Shown in pieces: positions 11,570-27,400 of a DNA stretch of 64,000 nt; the first letter of the stretch is position 1, and each line of letters opens with the position of its first letter. A program made the translations under genes and the position numbers. Source of the DNA: Chloranthus sessilifolius (taxonomy: Eukaryota; Streptophyta; Magnoliopsida; Chloranthales; Chloranthaceae); NCBI GenBank assembly GCA_021018995.1, contig CM037588.1, positions 96,074,765 to 96,138,764 of the forward strand. Direction: 5' to 3'. The notes under the pieces are model-generated. The model ran no database searches, was not told the origin of the DNA, and saw nothing but the letters and a program-made list of their open reading frames with translations.

Positions 11570-11992
11570 CGGGTCCTTGTATTTACAATTCAAGATTCTT
11601 CCTTCTCAACTCAGGTTTTATATCCTTAAACAATTGACTTCTTTAAATCATATGGTAGAGATTCCTTTTTAGCCCAATCTTCAATACGACAGATCTTGAG
11701 ATCATGGGCCTACCATTAGATGATCAGATTTTGATTTCACATGGCACAATCCAAAAAAATGAACATGATCATCAGCGTATATCAATCATGGTTCTCGGAT
11801 CATATTTTTCGTGAATTGTGTCATGTGAAATCAAACTCTGACCAAATGATGAAAGGATCATGATCTCAAGATCTATTGTGTCAAGGATTAGAACAAAAAC
11901 AATCTCCATTATCCGATTTAAAGTAGTAAAGTCTAAGCATATAAAATCGGGGTTGAGAAGGAAGAATCTTAAGTTGTAAATGAAGGTATGCT
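11570..11992. repeat. Foldback (MITE-like) element with long inverted arms
   Basis: The left arm starts near CCTTGTATTTACAATTCAAG (11575) and the right arm ends CTTAAGTTGTAAATGAAGG (about 11969-11986). The arms match through AAGATTCTTCCTTCTCAAC and AGATCTTGAGATCATG, and continue inward to the TGATTTCACATG/CATGTGAAATCA pair near 11731 and 11819. There is no coding capacity. The whole unit could form one large hairpin. Confidence 0.7.
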
Positions 11993-12896
11993 ACCACCAC
12001 CCATATTCCTACATTTCTCCAGCCGATATTTATGTTTAAAATAATTTTATTATGTTTATATATTTTTAAAAAATAATTAACTTAAATATCATTATTATAA
12101 ATATTTTATTAATCGAAAATATACTTTAAATAAAAAACAAATTATTTTTTTTGTCTCAGCATATCACACTCTCGCGAAGACATCTCGCCGACTCGGTCTC
12201 GGAGGTGTCTGAGACAACTCAGATTTCGGAGATTTCAAAGCATGGTTCTTGCTGAACCAAACTAAAAACCAAAAAATGGGTTTCCGTTAGGGTTAATGGA
12301 ACTTTCACACGAATTCGGTAGAATCGATACTTATCTGATCCCCGAGATTTAAAACCATATATGGTTATATCTAATCTTGTTGGATATCCAAAGAATTCAT
12401 CTGCCCTTATCTCAACCGTCCAATCAAAGGACCACCTAGTAAGCCAGACACCTCTAAAAGTCCACACTCCACGCCTATTGACCGACAAACCACGACATTA
12501 TTGACCGATCGAAAAAGTTAGCAATTGATCAGACGACTAGGGCCCACCGAAAAGGTAATTAATAAAAAGGTGTCTCATCTAAAAGGTGTTGCGTCCCATT
12601 GTAAAGTTGAGTGGTGGGCACTTCCCAAATGCGCTTTGAGTTGTATTCGATTCACTTTGTTCTCATGAAAATCTGTGCAAGTCTCCTTAGCCATATATAT
12701 TCCGTCTGATGGCAGGTATGTTATAAGCAGGTATACATGCGCGTTGTACTCAATACAGATTCTACAAAGGTTATCCTTATTTGCAACTAGCGATTCTTTT
12801 CGGTCAATCAAGATTTAGAGTACCTCTATTAAAGCCCACAACGGAAACCCCTTCCAAGCCATTGATTTCTTCGGATCAGATGATGGAGATCGTATT
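11993..12896. other. No gene recognised
   Basis: AT-rich at 12000-12150, then mixed-composition DNA. The short minus ORFs at 12219-12488 and 12575-12811 have no recognisable domain and I do not support them as genes. Confidence 0.4.
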
Positions 12897-13296
12897 TATA
12901 ATAGTCCCATATCGAATAGAGAAAAGTCTTGACTCTGGGTTATATGTGATTGTGGACGCTACATATCATGACATGTTTTGGGTGGAGACTTATGCCCATG
13001 CTATAAACAAAATCGGGGAGGGGACCTAAGCCCAGAACCGGGCAATATTGTGGCATGTGGGGGTCGTCACAGAATGGTGTTAGAGCCGAGGACGGCTCTT
13101 CTATAAAGTGGGGGGATTGTAATAGTCCCACATCAGATAGGGAAAAGTCCTCACCCATGGCTATATGTGATTGTGAACGCTACATGTCATGACGCATTTT
13201 GGGTGGAGACTTAAGCCTATGCAAAAAGTAAAATCGAGGCGGGGACCTAATCTCAGAACCGAACAATATTGTAGCATGTGGGTTTAAGTCTTCACA
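12897..13296 (+). mobile_element. TRIM/SMART element (400 bp, two LTRs of about 175 bp)
   Basis: Two direct repeats, 12897-13071 and 13118-13296, both begin T(A/G)TAATAGTCCCA and end TTCACA or GTCACA. Between them lies a 46-bp interior: TGGTGTTAGAGCC (13075), which resembles the initiator-Met tRNA primer site TGGTATCAGAGCC, and a purine tract (AAAGTGGGGGGA) just before the second repeat. There is no coding sequence. Flanks GTATT (12892-12896) and GTGTC (13297-13301) would be a decayed 5-bp target duplication. The 5' LTR has lost the canonical TG start (TA). Confidence 0.8.
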
Positions 13297-13297
13297 G

Positions 13298-13774
13298 TGT
13301 CAAGACCCGAAATTCCACCCCATCCCGAGGGCCTAGAATTTTGAGTTATGACCCGCACATATCCCGGATATGCTAAGCAGATATACACTTAATCAGACTT
13401 CTCGTGCATATCTAATTCCATGAAATCCGTGAAAGCCAATATATAAAGGTGAAATATAAGACAATCATAAATGTCAAATAAATGCAATAAAATGCGATGG
13501 ATCTACCAATAAAATCTAATCAAGGTCGGAGTCAAATCCGAAAAAATAAAATCATAAAGTCAATGCTAATAACATAAGGCAAAATTCAATACCGGGTCTA
13601 CAAAATCAATATCCGACACCCGGATCAAAATCAATACCGTAATCCTCCTAATAATCGGCAATGTCGCCCTCCAAAGGCTCCTGATAATCAACGTCCACCG
13701 GGTCAACGTACTCAGCCCCAATTGGGTCAAAGGAACCAACGTTCACTCTGTCAAGATAGTCACCTGCAGCTGTT
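13298..13774. repeat. LTR-like sequence, left half (split by CACTA-II)
   Basis: It begins TGTCAAGACCCGAAATTCC, a typical start for plant gypsy LTRs, and runs without a gene to the CACTA target site at 13775-13777. The sequence resumes at 37985. There is no coding evidence, so calling it an LTR is inference. Confidence 0.4.
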
Positions 13775-13777
13775 AGA

Positions 13778-14185
13778 CACTACGTGAAAATCGACAAAAA
13801 ACAACGGCCCAAAACCATTGTAAATGTTATAAGCAACGGTTTTGAGCCGTTGCAAGGGCCGTTGTTTATTTACTAAATAAACCACGGTCCATGTCCGTTG
13901 CAAAAAAATAATGGTTTTAAGCCATTGTTTTAACTGAAAAAAGGGTTGTTATATTTCTTCTAAAACCACTGTCTAAATCAGTGGTATATATAAACAACGG
14001 TGACGAACCGTTGTTAATTTCCTCTAAGAAACAACAGTTATGGACCGTTGTTTATGACTGTTGCAAAATAACAACAATATTGAGTCATTGTTCCTAATGG
14101 GAAAAGGGTTGTTATTTTTATTCCGAAACCACGACTTAAATCAGTGGTATATGAAAACAACTGTTATGGACCGTTGTTTTTTTAT
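13778..14185. repeat. CACTA-II subterminal repeat region (3' end of the transcribed strand)
   Basis: Many direct and inverted copies of a core such as AACAACGG / CCGTTGTT occur within 400 bp (for example near 13810, 13858, 13898, 14000, 14044 and 14168), often paired as hyphenated palindromes such as ACAACAGTTATGGACCGTTGT. In En/Spm-type elements such repeats bind the TNPA protein. That role here is inferred from position. Confidence 0.8.
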
Positions 14186-15923
14186 ATATTTTTTTTTTTT
14201 AAATTCACAGCTTCCATTTTTTTTACTATAATGAAGTCATTTTACCTGTTACAAATATTATATCAACCACATATCACTCTACAGGGAAAAAAATTCATAA
14301 TCCATTCAATTAGAGGAAAAAATAATAAGCCAAAAATAAAATCAACATTGTATTAATACATTCAACACCATCTCATTAAAATATTTAAAGATATTATATT
14401 AATATATTCAACATCCTATAAATACATTCAACAGTGCCTTATTCGAGCATGACTCGGGTTGTCAATAAACCCAATAACATTGAATTTTAATGTCTCATTG
14501 CTTGACACCTTTGATTGAGCACGTTTCAACTCGTTGTCGAGATGACTTTTCTTTTATGATTTGTCAACCCACTTCTTGTGTGTTTTCAGCTTGTGCCCAG
14601 CTCCAATACCACGAATTTTCTGCCATAAAAATAAGCTCAGTCGCATCAACAAACTTCATAATAAAATGATATTTATAGTTTGTATGTGTGTTCAAGAAAA
14701 AAAAAAGTATGCATATATAAAAGTGACTTAGATAAGAATTTTTCCACTAGAATTGCGACTTGTCAGTTAAAATGTAAAATATGATCATCTATTTCTATGA
14801 GCACCAAACAATATACTACAAAATTCAACTAATTATAACAAATAATAATGAGTCATGTGAAGTTTCTGAACCCATTATAACAATTCAACCCACTAGAATC
14901 GCGACTTATCTCTCCCCTATATTGGTTCATGTGAAGTTTCTAAGTGTCAAAGTATCTGGTATAGTTTTATGAGAAGAAAAACTAAAATGAAAACAAAACT
15001 AGGTCTGAAAATCGATCACATGATGCTCACACAAAAATCTGAGGAGCAATATTGCTGGGGGTGCATTCTGAAAGATAGGTATGCATCATTAAGAAAAATG
15101 AAAAGCCATGCAGACCATTATACAGGAATGCAAAATTAATGAACCAAAAAAAAACTGAACCAGAATTTAAAGCTGATCCTTTTTGCAGGAAAATTGAAGA
15201 ATTAAAGAAGATTCTTAGCCAAAAAGAAATTAAAGTTTTCAAAAATGGTTGATCACATTTATTTCACTCGTAGAATGATTAGAATGACCATTCAAACACT
15301 ATACGAGATCAGTGTGAGAAGAGAGAGATCATATTCAACAGCCAGTGGTTTTGTTTCAAATTTAATCAGATAAACATTTAGCATGGCCACTTAATAAAGG
15401 CATCCATAAAACATTTTATATGCCTGACAACTAAATCAAAAAATTTCCTCACTTGCCACTCAATTTGACTCCCTTAACAACCAGAATTTCTAACCAAAAA
15501 ACAAAAGATGAATTGAAGAGATGTTTAGATGTTTTATGGAAGTAACATGCACTGTAATGCAAATCAACTCTACATGCCAAAGCTGATTAAAGTGATTTGG
15601 TTTTCCAACTTGAATTCAATAGTTTTGCCAGTTTGTAACGGACTGTCATCAACTCATCATATATAAAGCAAATTCTCAAGCCAAATTTCAAGTTCCTTGA
15701 ATTGAGGTTTTATGTATTGAATCATTTCCAAGAAGAAGTTAAGCAAGTACCATCTTAAAGCTTCTACATTGATAAAAGCACTAGTTCAGATGATCAAATT
15801 ATCCCTTGTATTGATTTGTTTCCAATAATAAATACCAAAAACCAAGGAACATTCTATCCACTGGTTCAATAAAAAAAATCATAAAAAAAACAAGATAATA
15901 AATAAATTTAATGAGCAGATTAC
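14186..15923. other. CACTA-II interior, no gene recognised
   Basis: AT-rich sequence. No ORF has a domain that I recognise. Confidence 0.4.
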
Positions 15924-16083
15924 CTTAACCTCTTTCAGCCACAAATTCTTCAAGTTCAAATCACTAAGGATTGTTGACACAACAAGTGCACCATGAACAG
16001 GCGGGTTGCTGTACATGAGTCGAGCAATCTGCTGCAACTGACTCTTCACAGCCACTCCTTGCTTTTCATCTTTGCAAAGAACA
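15924..16083 (-). pseudogene. Captured exon of an aspartate aminotransferase gene
   Basis: The minus-strand translation contains CKDEKQGVAVKSQLQQIARL followed by MYSNPPVHGALVVSTIL and LKNLWLKEVK. This is the class I aminotransferase segment downstream of the PLP lysine (consensus R-x-MYSNPPxHG). Pro in ARPMYSNPP is Leu here. The exon is bordered by an AG acceptor (16084-16085 on the complement) and a GT donor (15922-15923), both intact. Only this exon was found nearby, so it is a fragment carried by the CACTA element, not a gene. The compartment of the parent enzyme cannot be told. Confidence 0.85.
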
Positions 16084-18058
16084 CTGTAATGGGAATGTAA
16101 CATCAGCCAAGAGGGTATGACAAAGTGCTCTCAATTCTATTTCATTTTTCATCATGAATATAAAAAAATATAAGTACATAAATGAGTTGTATATTCCAAC
16201 ATTTACTTGAAACAAGCATAAGAAAAAGAGGAAAAAGGGACTCTAAGTTTCCTTGACTTCAAGCAATTCCTCGATGATGATCGCCACCCAATAGGCTCAA
16301 AAGTACCTGCTACCAGCATAGCACAATTTGATACTGCAACAATTAATACTTAGGTTATGTCAAAATTTGAAAATCAGTATTTGCAACTCTACATAGAAAA
16401 GATTACCATACAAGTTATGAAAACCAATTGACCCATTTGAGAAATTTCTAGGAGTGGATGGTATACTAATAGGATAGTACAATAGCCATTCAACAATGAT
16501 CAAATACTTGTAAACTTATCTTTCAGAAAAAAAAAATAAAATAAAATAAAAATAAATTGTGAGCTGTGAATATAAAACATATTATGAATGGCAAACTAAT
16601 TGAATAATGAACCAGTTCTGTACAATATGTCATGTTTGCTATATATATGGCTACAGCCATAAAACAGTAAAAGAACCTTAATTGATAATATTCTAAGATA
16701 CGTAAAACAGAAAAAGAATATGAATGAGCTAGTAATGTGGGGACCAACTTAAGGTCACATAAAAGTACCATGTCGTCTCTCAATGGATATTAGTAAGGGA
16801 AGAAATTGTTAGAATTTATCATGCAAAAAGTGTGAGAATAATCACAGTCAGCTCCTAAAAGGTGTCAATCCTAATTTAAATCAAATAAAACATTTTTTTT
16901 CCAGTCAGTTTTTGAGGTTAGGGTTCCTAAGGTTGGGTTAGAGAAACTCAATTTCAATCCTCAAAAATTCAAACTCACAACTTCAAATGACAACAAATAC
17001 CTACCTGAAGTGGGGTGTGTAAATTCGACATGGCACACATCCAAAAGTGATCCAAGTACCAAATCACCTGACGCTCATGCTGCTTACCTAATAACTCGTA
17101 CATAGTACTAACTCATTATCTCAGTCGACCATATCTTCCCCCTATGGAAGAAAATCCTGGCTCCTCTGCTGGGTGTTGGAGTATATGTATTCATGTAATG
17201 AGTCCGAGAGCATTCTTATAGGTTTAACTTGTACATGGGTATTTGAACCCTAATTGCACTACTATAAACACAATATACAATCAGTCTCTATTAGGCTTTT
17301 TGGTTGCTAAGACAAAAACTTTCAGGTCGGGCATCGAGTTGGGTCAGGCATATACCCATGATTTGTCGCGTCAGGTCGAGGAGCACCATCGGGTCAGGTC
17401 GGGCATACTCCCTCATCAATTGGGCAGCCAAAATTTTTGCCCGACTAAGTGACATCCATTATAGTTAGGATCCATGTGACATCCATTGGGTCCCCTAGAA
17501 CTCAGTAACCTGATTAATTGGAGTTGAGGGATGTTAAATGAGTGTTGCATGCGCTTGGGTGCCTAAGGTCTTCTTGGATTAGTGGAATGTTTGACTTCAC
17601 GAATCTCATTAGTGGATCAAATTGCCAACTTAGTTTGGTCTGGTTTTATTCCATATAAGGATTCGTGGTATGAAAACTATTATGATTGGAACATGTTTAT
17701 GTATAAGTTTAGGAGTGTGAATTTATAAGGAAATATTTTCTAATACGAGAAATGCAATAATAAGTCATGTGGCACAATAAAATTTTGGATCAATACTTAT
17801 GCGTTGACGAAAGTCAAAAGTTAAATAATAATATAACATTAGACAACAAGGTCAGAGCTGAGGTACTTAAGAATATTATTGCTGATTTTAATAGCTAGGT
17901 AGATCCCTCTAAACACTGCACTTAACTTACTGATGCAATAAGTGTTGGACTCCCAAGGACCATCCAAGTTACAATTACTTACTGGAAGACAGCACTTCTA
18001 CATTAGTCCACCGTACCTGTCCATTAATAACATGTTGGAGGCAGATACAAGAATCAGC
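16084..18058. other. CACTA-II interior between captured exons, no gene recognised
   Basis: May include introns of the captured genes. Short ORFs (16523-16783 minus, 17243-17452 plus) have no recognisable domain. A local GGTCAGG(C/T)-rich stretch lies at 17325-17405. Confidence 0.4.
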
Positions 18059-18132
18059 TCGACAACTTGCTTGGTTGCACCAAAGTCAGCAAGCTTGACG
18101 CAACCTTTGTTATCGACGAGAATGTTTGCCCC
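18059..18132 (-). pseudogene. Captured exon fragment of an NPK1/ANP-like MAP kinase kinase kinase
   Basis: After an AG acceptor (complement of 18133-18134) the minus strand encodes [20 protein letters not shown] and then KQVVEL. This is kinase subdomains VIb end to VII with the DFG motif. NPK1/ANP kinases have the same block ([20 protein letters not shown]). Homology fades after VVEL, so the exon is truncated or mutated toward 18000. No other kinase domain piece was seen close by. Confidence 0.8.
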
Positions 18133-18326
18133 CTGAATTTGGAATAACATATAAAAAAATTGATAAGGATAATAAGAAAACAAACTCAGACTAATGTGCA
18201 GAAAAATAAATATACCATGAAACAACAACAAACATAATGTGGGGTAACTTTTTCAGCATAAAAAAATCTTCGGGAAAAAAAAGGACCAATAATCTTCAAC
18301 AAATTTATAGAGAAGCAAAAGCTTAC

Positions 18327-20440
<2,114 letters not shown>

Positions 20441-20456
20441 ATAAATGACCAGACAT

Positions 20457-22432
20457 AAATTAAAAAATCAACATAGATACTACGAATAACATATCAAATG
20501 CTAAAGCAGATCTGAAATTTAATCTTTTATGCGTAATCGTAAATTTTTAGTAAGTAAGAAAAAGATGCAATTGGGAGAGAAAACTACTATGGAAGGCACA
20601 ACTATCCTCGTGAATAATAGATACTTTTGCATGTGCCTCTTCTTATGAAATAAAATAAGAGATTTAGGCCATAATAAGATCGCACCTCATCCAATCAAGA
20701 AAAACAAATTAAGAACATGACATCCAACACCTACCATCCTCCTCGAATAGCCTTGCACAAGAGTCATGCAATCCATATAACATAGTTCCCATATGCAACA
20801 GAACTATAAAAGCTTATTGAAGAAAGAAAATATTAACCAAGGAAAACAGAAAATGGGAAAAAGGAACAAAATAAAATATATAAACAGCTTTGCAACAGCA
20901 GGAAATCACATAAGATGAAGATCATCTTCCCAAATTAATTGGGAAATGAACATAAGATGAAGATCTCCTACTTTGCCACCTAGGCCCTGCTTAGGGAGGG
21001 CGACCGCCTAGGCCCCGCTTAGGGAGGGTGACCGCCTATGCCTAGCCCACTTCCACTTTATCCTCCTGCATTCTCCTTTGCCTGATGGCTTCTAATTTAG
21101 GATCATCCTAATAAATAAAAAAACAGACCATTTTCACAATCAAGAGATTCTCCAAATGCTAAATAAAGGTATATTCAGGTGTTATCCCAATTCTAAGTTC
21201 TCGCAAGAGAAACTGCAGCTTCATTTTAAATAAAATAAAAGAAGAGTTGTCATTACAAATTATACTAAAAACTCTATAACTGTAGGAATTTTTATAGCTA
21301 TATGGGCTGGTTTATTTGTTTTTATTTTCATTGGGATTTCTTCGAGCTAAACTTATTTTGCAGTATCTGAGTGGTATACATTAAACTTGAGAATGAGGTA
21401 AATTACCTAAAATACTATTTGAACTTGAGAATGCCCAATAGTGATGTATAATTATGAGTTGCTGAAAAAAATAGGATAATCATTAAAAGAGTTTTGCATC
21501 AATTTGTGTGTAGTTGAATCAATCACCATATATGCTTGAATCATCGCAAGTCAATGTCACTAAGCCGAAGTGTGAAATGTCATGTCCTTGTTACGTAGAT
21601 TAAAGTGCTTGAAGAAATACACTTGAATATGAAATGTTGAAGTAAGAGTTGTAGACTTAGATGGACTAATTACCTTAGACCAGGAATCAAGCGTGGTAAT
21701 TCTAAAGTGCATCCATCTCAGTTCCCATAGGTTTCTTCAAAGAAACAAAGAAACAATGAATTTCTTAGTACTTAGAATTTCTTAGTCATTTTTCATACTT
21801 TAATATTTGGAGTTCAAAGTTTAAAAACTAATGTAAATTACCTTGTTAAACTTAGCTAGTGTCTCCATCAACAATTCCATCAGCAACCACACATACGACA
21901 ACTACAACGGTTATCTAATGGATCAGAAACATCAATACAGTCGAGTGCACAATAACATGCTACAAAACAAACCAACATAAATCTCTAACACCCACATCAA
22001 TCTACACAGTAGCATCAAGCAGCAAGATCAGCTATTATGAATGTAAGCAATACCCAAAGGATTGACAGCTTTCAGAACCAAATACATTTATGAGGCATCA
22101 CCTTCATCCGACCACAAAATATATGCCACCCGATTAAAATAAGACCCTTTAAAAGCTAAAAATTCCTCAAGCATACTCTCCCACAAATGTCAATATATGT
22201 GCATGCTTAGCCCTAACTTTCACAGTCAGGTTAACTAATGTTACTATCAATATTATAAACTCTTCGATTGAAAAGGACAAACATATAATTAGTCCATAAT
22301 TCTACAGATAAACTAGAACCACAAAAATGTGGAACTATATACCTCTAAGAACCATACAAATAGTCCATAATTCTGTAGATGCATTTGAATAAAAGACCAC
22401 ATAAAAAAATAACCATATACTTCTAAGAACAA
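20457..22432. other. CACTA-II interior between TNPA-like gene and captured exons
   Basis: No coding sequence recognised. A short direct repeat (GCCTAGGCCC(T/C)GCTTAGGG) occurs twice near 20988-21025. Confidence 0.4.
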
Positions 22433-24191
22433 TCAAGTAAAATGAACAAGACTTTTGGGCCACGTAATTATATCACCCGGTGTAATATCTCCCAAGGTTC
22501 CATCACGAGCATACAATTCTGCAGTGATATCATATATGTCATCTACTATGATTGTATACGATAAGTTTGATGGACTCGCTTTTCTATCGACACATCCCAT
22601 GGCAACATTCTTATTCTTGATGTTTTTTAATATGCACTGAGAGGGTAGTTGTTCTATGGGACTATCAAGATGAATCGATGATTGTCTCCTTTCCTACAGA
22701 AATATAGGAAAAATAAATGAAATGATTGATATTCAATAATGATGAGGTAAATTATAAATTTTGATTGGACAAATAAATTTTTACCTGATAAGAAGAACTC
22801 AATTGATCACTCGAACGATTCATATGTGATCCATGAGAACTATCATATCCTGGTAATGCATTGAATTTCTCCTCAAGCACCTTACGTGCCTTAGACTCCT
22901 CATCAAGTCGTCTCATAATTGCTTCATAGTTCAACTCCACACTTTCACGTGCTCTCTTCTCTCGTGAAGCTATTTCCCTAGAAGGAGCCGATGAGGAAAA
23001 AGTTGTTTTTAATATACCTCTACCCATACCACGTACATAACCCCTTCTATCATGACCAAAAACTTAGGATATAATTTTATTTATAATTACGATATTGATT
23101 TAAAGAGCAATAATTCCATCATCTAATTTGAGAGGAAGGCATTTACATGTGCAACAGGGTCATCATCTAAAATTGCTTCTCCTTCAACCGGATTACCTTC
23201 AACCATTTTCTTAATTTTATCCTGTAAAAAATAAATAATAATAAAATATTATAATGATAAAGTCTCACAGTCCTTTGTAATTATTAAAGTTTATGAAATG
23301 AACTATAACATAGAGGAGCACACCAATTTTTCAATCATAAATTGTGAAGGGCATGTCCCGTCTTTCTTAGTATGTGTGGCCATAAATAGTTCTGTCCTGG
23401 TAACTATACCATGAGGATTCTGTATTTTCTGTACAATTCAATGATCATAAGTAAAGAACCTTTCTTTAGAAAATTATATTAAAGTAATATTTTAGTGATA
23501 TTACCAACTCCTCTGCCATCTTAGCTACTCCCCGTCGACCAGTGGTGTGTGGATTTATCATCTTTTCTCTAGAACTTCTCTCCTTTTCTTGATGTGCGGC
23601 ATATTCTTTGGTAGAACATATGTGAATAAATGTCTTCCAATCTTCCAACTTCACACATTTTAGTGGATGTTTTTCCCGCTATGCATCTGTCTCATATTCA
23701 TCATATTTTTTTCGAAGCTCATGCTTCCATTGCTTCCAACATCCATTAGCTTTCGATAATACTATAGCTTTGTGTTGAATTTCAATATCATATTCATCCT
23801 GTAATAATATAAAGGTAAGTTAAAATCATGGAGGAAATCGGCCCAAAAATAGTATAAGTAAATAATATATGTACTCACCAAGATAGTGCTCCATATCTTA
23901 TCCTTCACATTTTTTGGCGCATCATGCCATGTCATGTATGTAGGTGGACAATGTGTCCTTGCCACCTGACCTATTAACGTCAACAAACTGGATGAATATG
24001 TTCCAATTGGTTGCCCATGTTCATTAAACTTAACTTGTTTCCATATGCCTAGACAAAATATATCTTATTAGCAATACATCTGAACAGCGAATATTAAAAA
24101 AAGAATAGATTAAAAAAAAAAGATTGAACAAACCTTTCTCAGCAGTCTCGCTCTGTTCTAAACCACTTCATTGAGGTTCATTTGTTTCCAT
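22433..24191 (-). pseudogene. CACTA TNPA-like protein (Ptta/En-Spm transposase-24 family), multi-exon
   Basis: Exons on the minus strand, joined by GT-AG introns, encode KQVKFNEHGQPIGTYSSSLL and THCPPTYMTWHDAPKNVKDK-IW (24048-23879), then WKQWKHELRKKYDEYE, WKTFIHICSTKEYAAHQEK and GRRGVAKMAEEL (about 23800-23508). Next come GIVTRTELFMATHTKKDG (about 23430-23322) and a charged helix RRLDEESKARKVLEEKFNAL likely to form a coiled coil (about 22920-22850). The protein ends with a C-terminal block GDITPGDIITWP and a stop at 22433. This matches the plant Transposase_24 family, whose members bind subterminal repeats. The first exon (ATG at 24191) has TGA after seven codons, and another stop follows YETDA, so the copy looks broken. 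Confidence 0.8.
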
Positions 24192-24451
24192 GCTCAATTC
24201 TTTACTGAAAATAACTAAATAGTATTTGCCAAAACCATGTAATGTATTAAGACATATCAAAACCATGTTTATTAGTAAAAATAGAGTACATCTTCCAAAG
24301 GTAATTAAAAAAGCAAGTAGAGAGAACATAGAGTGGACCACATGAGTTTTTCAAAGGATGTAGAGGGAACAAAATTGTAAAAACAAAGAGAATTGTATTT
24401 TAGTATTCATCATCTTCCAATGGTAATTACTAAAAAAATGAGAAATGTATT

Positions 24452-27400
24452 TTAGTATTCATCATCTTCCACGACATCAGCGACCAATGGTAATGCTAAA
24501 GTATCTGCATTAGTTCTTGCCTCAAATACTAATGGATCTTCATAAGCATCTACATCCCGAGTCAATCTCTTTGGAGCATCTAAGACCACATACCAATCAG
24601 CTCTGGTTTGATCTTTGCAATAGAAGACTTGGGTGGCTTGGGAGGCAAGAATAAACGGCTCGTCATCTTCATGTGAACTCCTCATAAGCCTCCCAAGATT
24701 AACAAAAATTAAGCCTGTTTCTGGATCAACAACACATCCATTCGTTTTATCTTCAATACGTACCCAATCACAATAAAAGACTGTTTCTTTAAAGTTACCA
24801 TAATTCAGTTCAAGTATTTGTTTAAGGATGCCATAATAAGTGACTTCTTCTTCCATGAGGTTCTTATCGTTGACACTAGCCCTAAAATTAGTTAAAGCCT
24901 TCATGGAGACTCCACTATTCTGCATGCTTGTACTCATTTCTGACTTCGTCGTACAAAAAAGATATCCATTAACCACGTAAGAATTATACGATATAGCTTT
25001 GAAGTCTGGACTATCAGCAAGACTCTTCAAGGTAGAAGACTCTTCTTTTTCTAATTGTTGTCGTAACCAAGGAATGTAGTTGCCCCTCAGATGTTTATCA
25101 CATGACTTGTGGCCTTGGAGGTTAGATTGGTACTTCCTATAAATGTTAAGTGTTAATTAGATCAAGTATTTCAATATTAATTGAGGAAAAATAATGACGA
25201 TATTTATAAATATTACTTACATCTCCCATTCAACATTTTCTGGAGAATGTGTGAGAACCCATTTACGCGCTTGTTGGTATTGCAAGTTTTGAAGGTAATA
25301 GACTTTTCCTTTTTTATCGAGAGGGAAACCATGTGTAACATCATAATCTATGAATATTGTATCTCCTCGCTTATGCCCTCCTTCATTCTCGTTTGGCATA
25401 TACTCCATACAATACCTCATGCATTCTTCCATTAGATATTGCTCTGTAATAGACCCCTCTGGATAAGTCTGATTTTTTACATAATGCTTGTAAGTCTTCA
25501 TCATCCTACACAATTTTCTTTAATTAGATATCAATAATACTAGTAAAAAGAAATGCTTTAAAAGTCCCATTATGAAGGTTTACCTTTCGAATGGATACAT
25601 CCATCGATATCGAACAGGACCACATGTTAGCACCTCATCCGCCAAGTGAACAACAAGTTGTATCATAGAAACAGAAAATGAAGGCGGGAAGTACTTTTCA
25701 AACACGCACAGTGCTTCGACCATGCGTCTCCTCATGTTTATAAGCTCAACCCGATTTATAACTTTGGAACATAGGACATTAAAAAATATTGACATTTGTC
25801 GGATAGCTGCTCTCAATGGCTTTTCTTTCTTGAATGCATGCATCAACAACACGGGTAATAGTTGTTGCATGAGGATATGATAGTCATGTGACTTTAGGCC
25901 TTTCAGTTGAAAATCCTCCAAACTTACGTTATACTTCCAATTTGCACTGTATCCAATGGGAACTTTCAAATTATACAATGTTTCGCAAATTAGTTTTCTT
26001 TCATCTCGAGATAAGACAAATGGAGCTTTAGGGCAATACACCTTGTCATTTTTCGGCATAGTCCACAAATTTTTCTTTATCTTCATATCTTTAAGATCAT
26101 ATCGGGCCTCAATTCCATCCTTACTTTTACCCTTTGTATCCATAATTGTTGCAATTAAATTTTTTGTAACATTCTTTTCCACGTGCATTACATCCAAATT
26201 ATGACGAACGGGAAGATCCTATATTTATAAAGTAAAAAATTAGTATTCAAACAAAGTTTATTTGAGATCACATAATAAAATGAAAGGAAAATTTTATCAC
26301 CTTCAAATATGGTAAGTCAAATAGGATTGATCGCTTTGACCATGCACAACTCTCTTCATTCGTGGGCTTTTTCCTCTTCTTTCCTGCTGCCTTTCCGAAC
26401 GTGGTCTGAATTGTTTCCATTTTGCTTAAAACTTCTGAACCGCTCATACGACGTGGATGTTTCCTATGTTCTTCCTTACCATTAAATTGGGATTTCTGAG
26501 TTCTGAAAGGATGATTTAAATCTGTAAGGAACTTTCGGTGGCCCATGTACGCAAATTTCTTTCCGTGATATAACCATACGGAATCAACCTCTTCACTACA
26601 AATAGGACAACCATATCTTCCTGCTGTCCTACAACCCGAAAGATGACCATATGCTGGAAAATCATGTATAGCCCATAATAAAATTTCTTTCATGTTAAAC
26701 CTAGTTTTTGTATAGGAATCATATGTTATTGCTCCAGTGGACCACAATTTATTTAATTCTGCAAGCAATGGCTGTAAGTAAATATCAATGTCATGTCCAG
26801 GACCATTGGGCCCAGAAATCAATATGGTCAACATCGTAAACTCCTTACGCATGCACAATGATGGAGGGAGATTATAGGGAACAATCATAACAGGCCAACA
26901 ACTATAAGAGTTATTCTTATTGCCAAAAGGATTGAATCCATTTCTGGCAAGTCCTAGACGAACATTACGTTTCTCTAAAGTGAACTCTTTCCACTAAACA
27001 TTAATTGATTTCCAATAAGAAGAATCTACAGGATGGCGCATGTGACTGTCATTTGCAACTGAGCTTGCATGCCATGTCATTTTCTCTGCAATCCACGGTA
27101 CACTGTACATTCTTTGTAGCCTAGGAGTTAATGGAAAGTATCGTAACTTCTTCCATGGTAACGGCTTAGCCCTCAGCTTTAAAGCATTTGTCAGCTTCCA
27201 TCTGCTCGTTCCACACGTAGGACAAGTATCCTTATTTGCATAATCTCTCCAATATAATATGCAATCATTGGGGCATGCATGACATACGTAAAGACTTGAT
27301 CAACTTTTTTGCACTGTATGTGGTATCTGGCAAAGTATTTTCTTCAGGAAGTATGTTTTTTATCATTTTCAACAGCTCTGTGAAGCTTTTATCAGACCAC

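Noticed and set aside
17243..17452. 69-codon plus ORF with GGTCAGG-rich sequence
   Set aside because: Short and repeat-derived; no domain.
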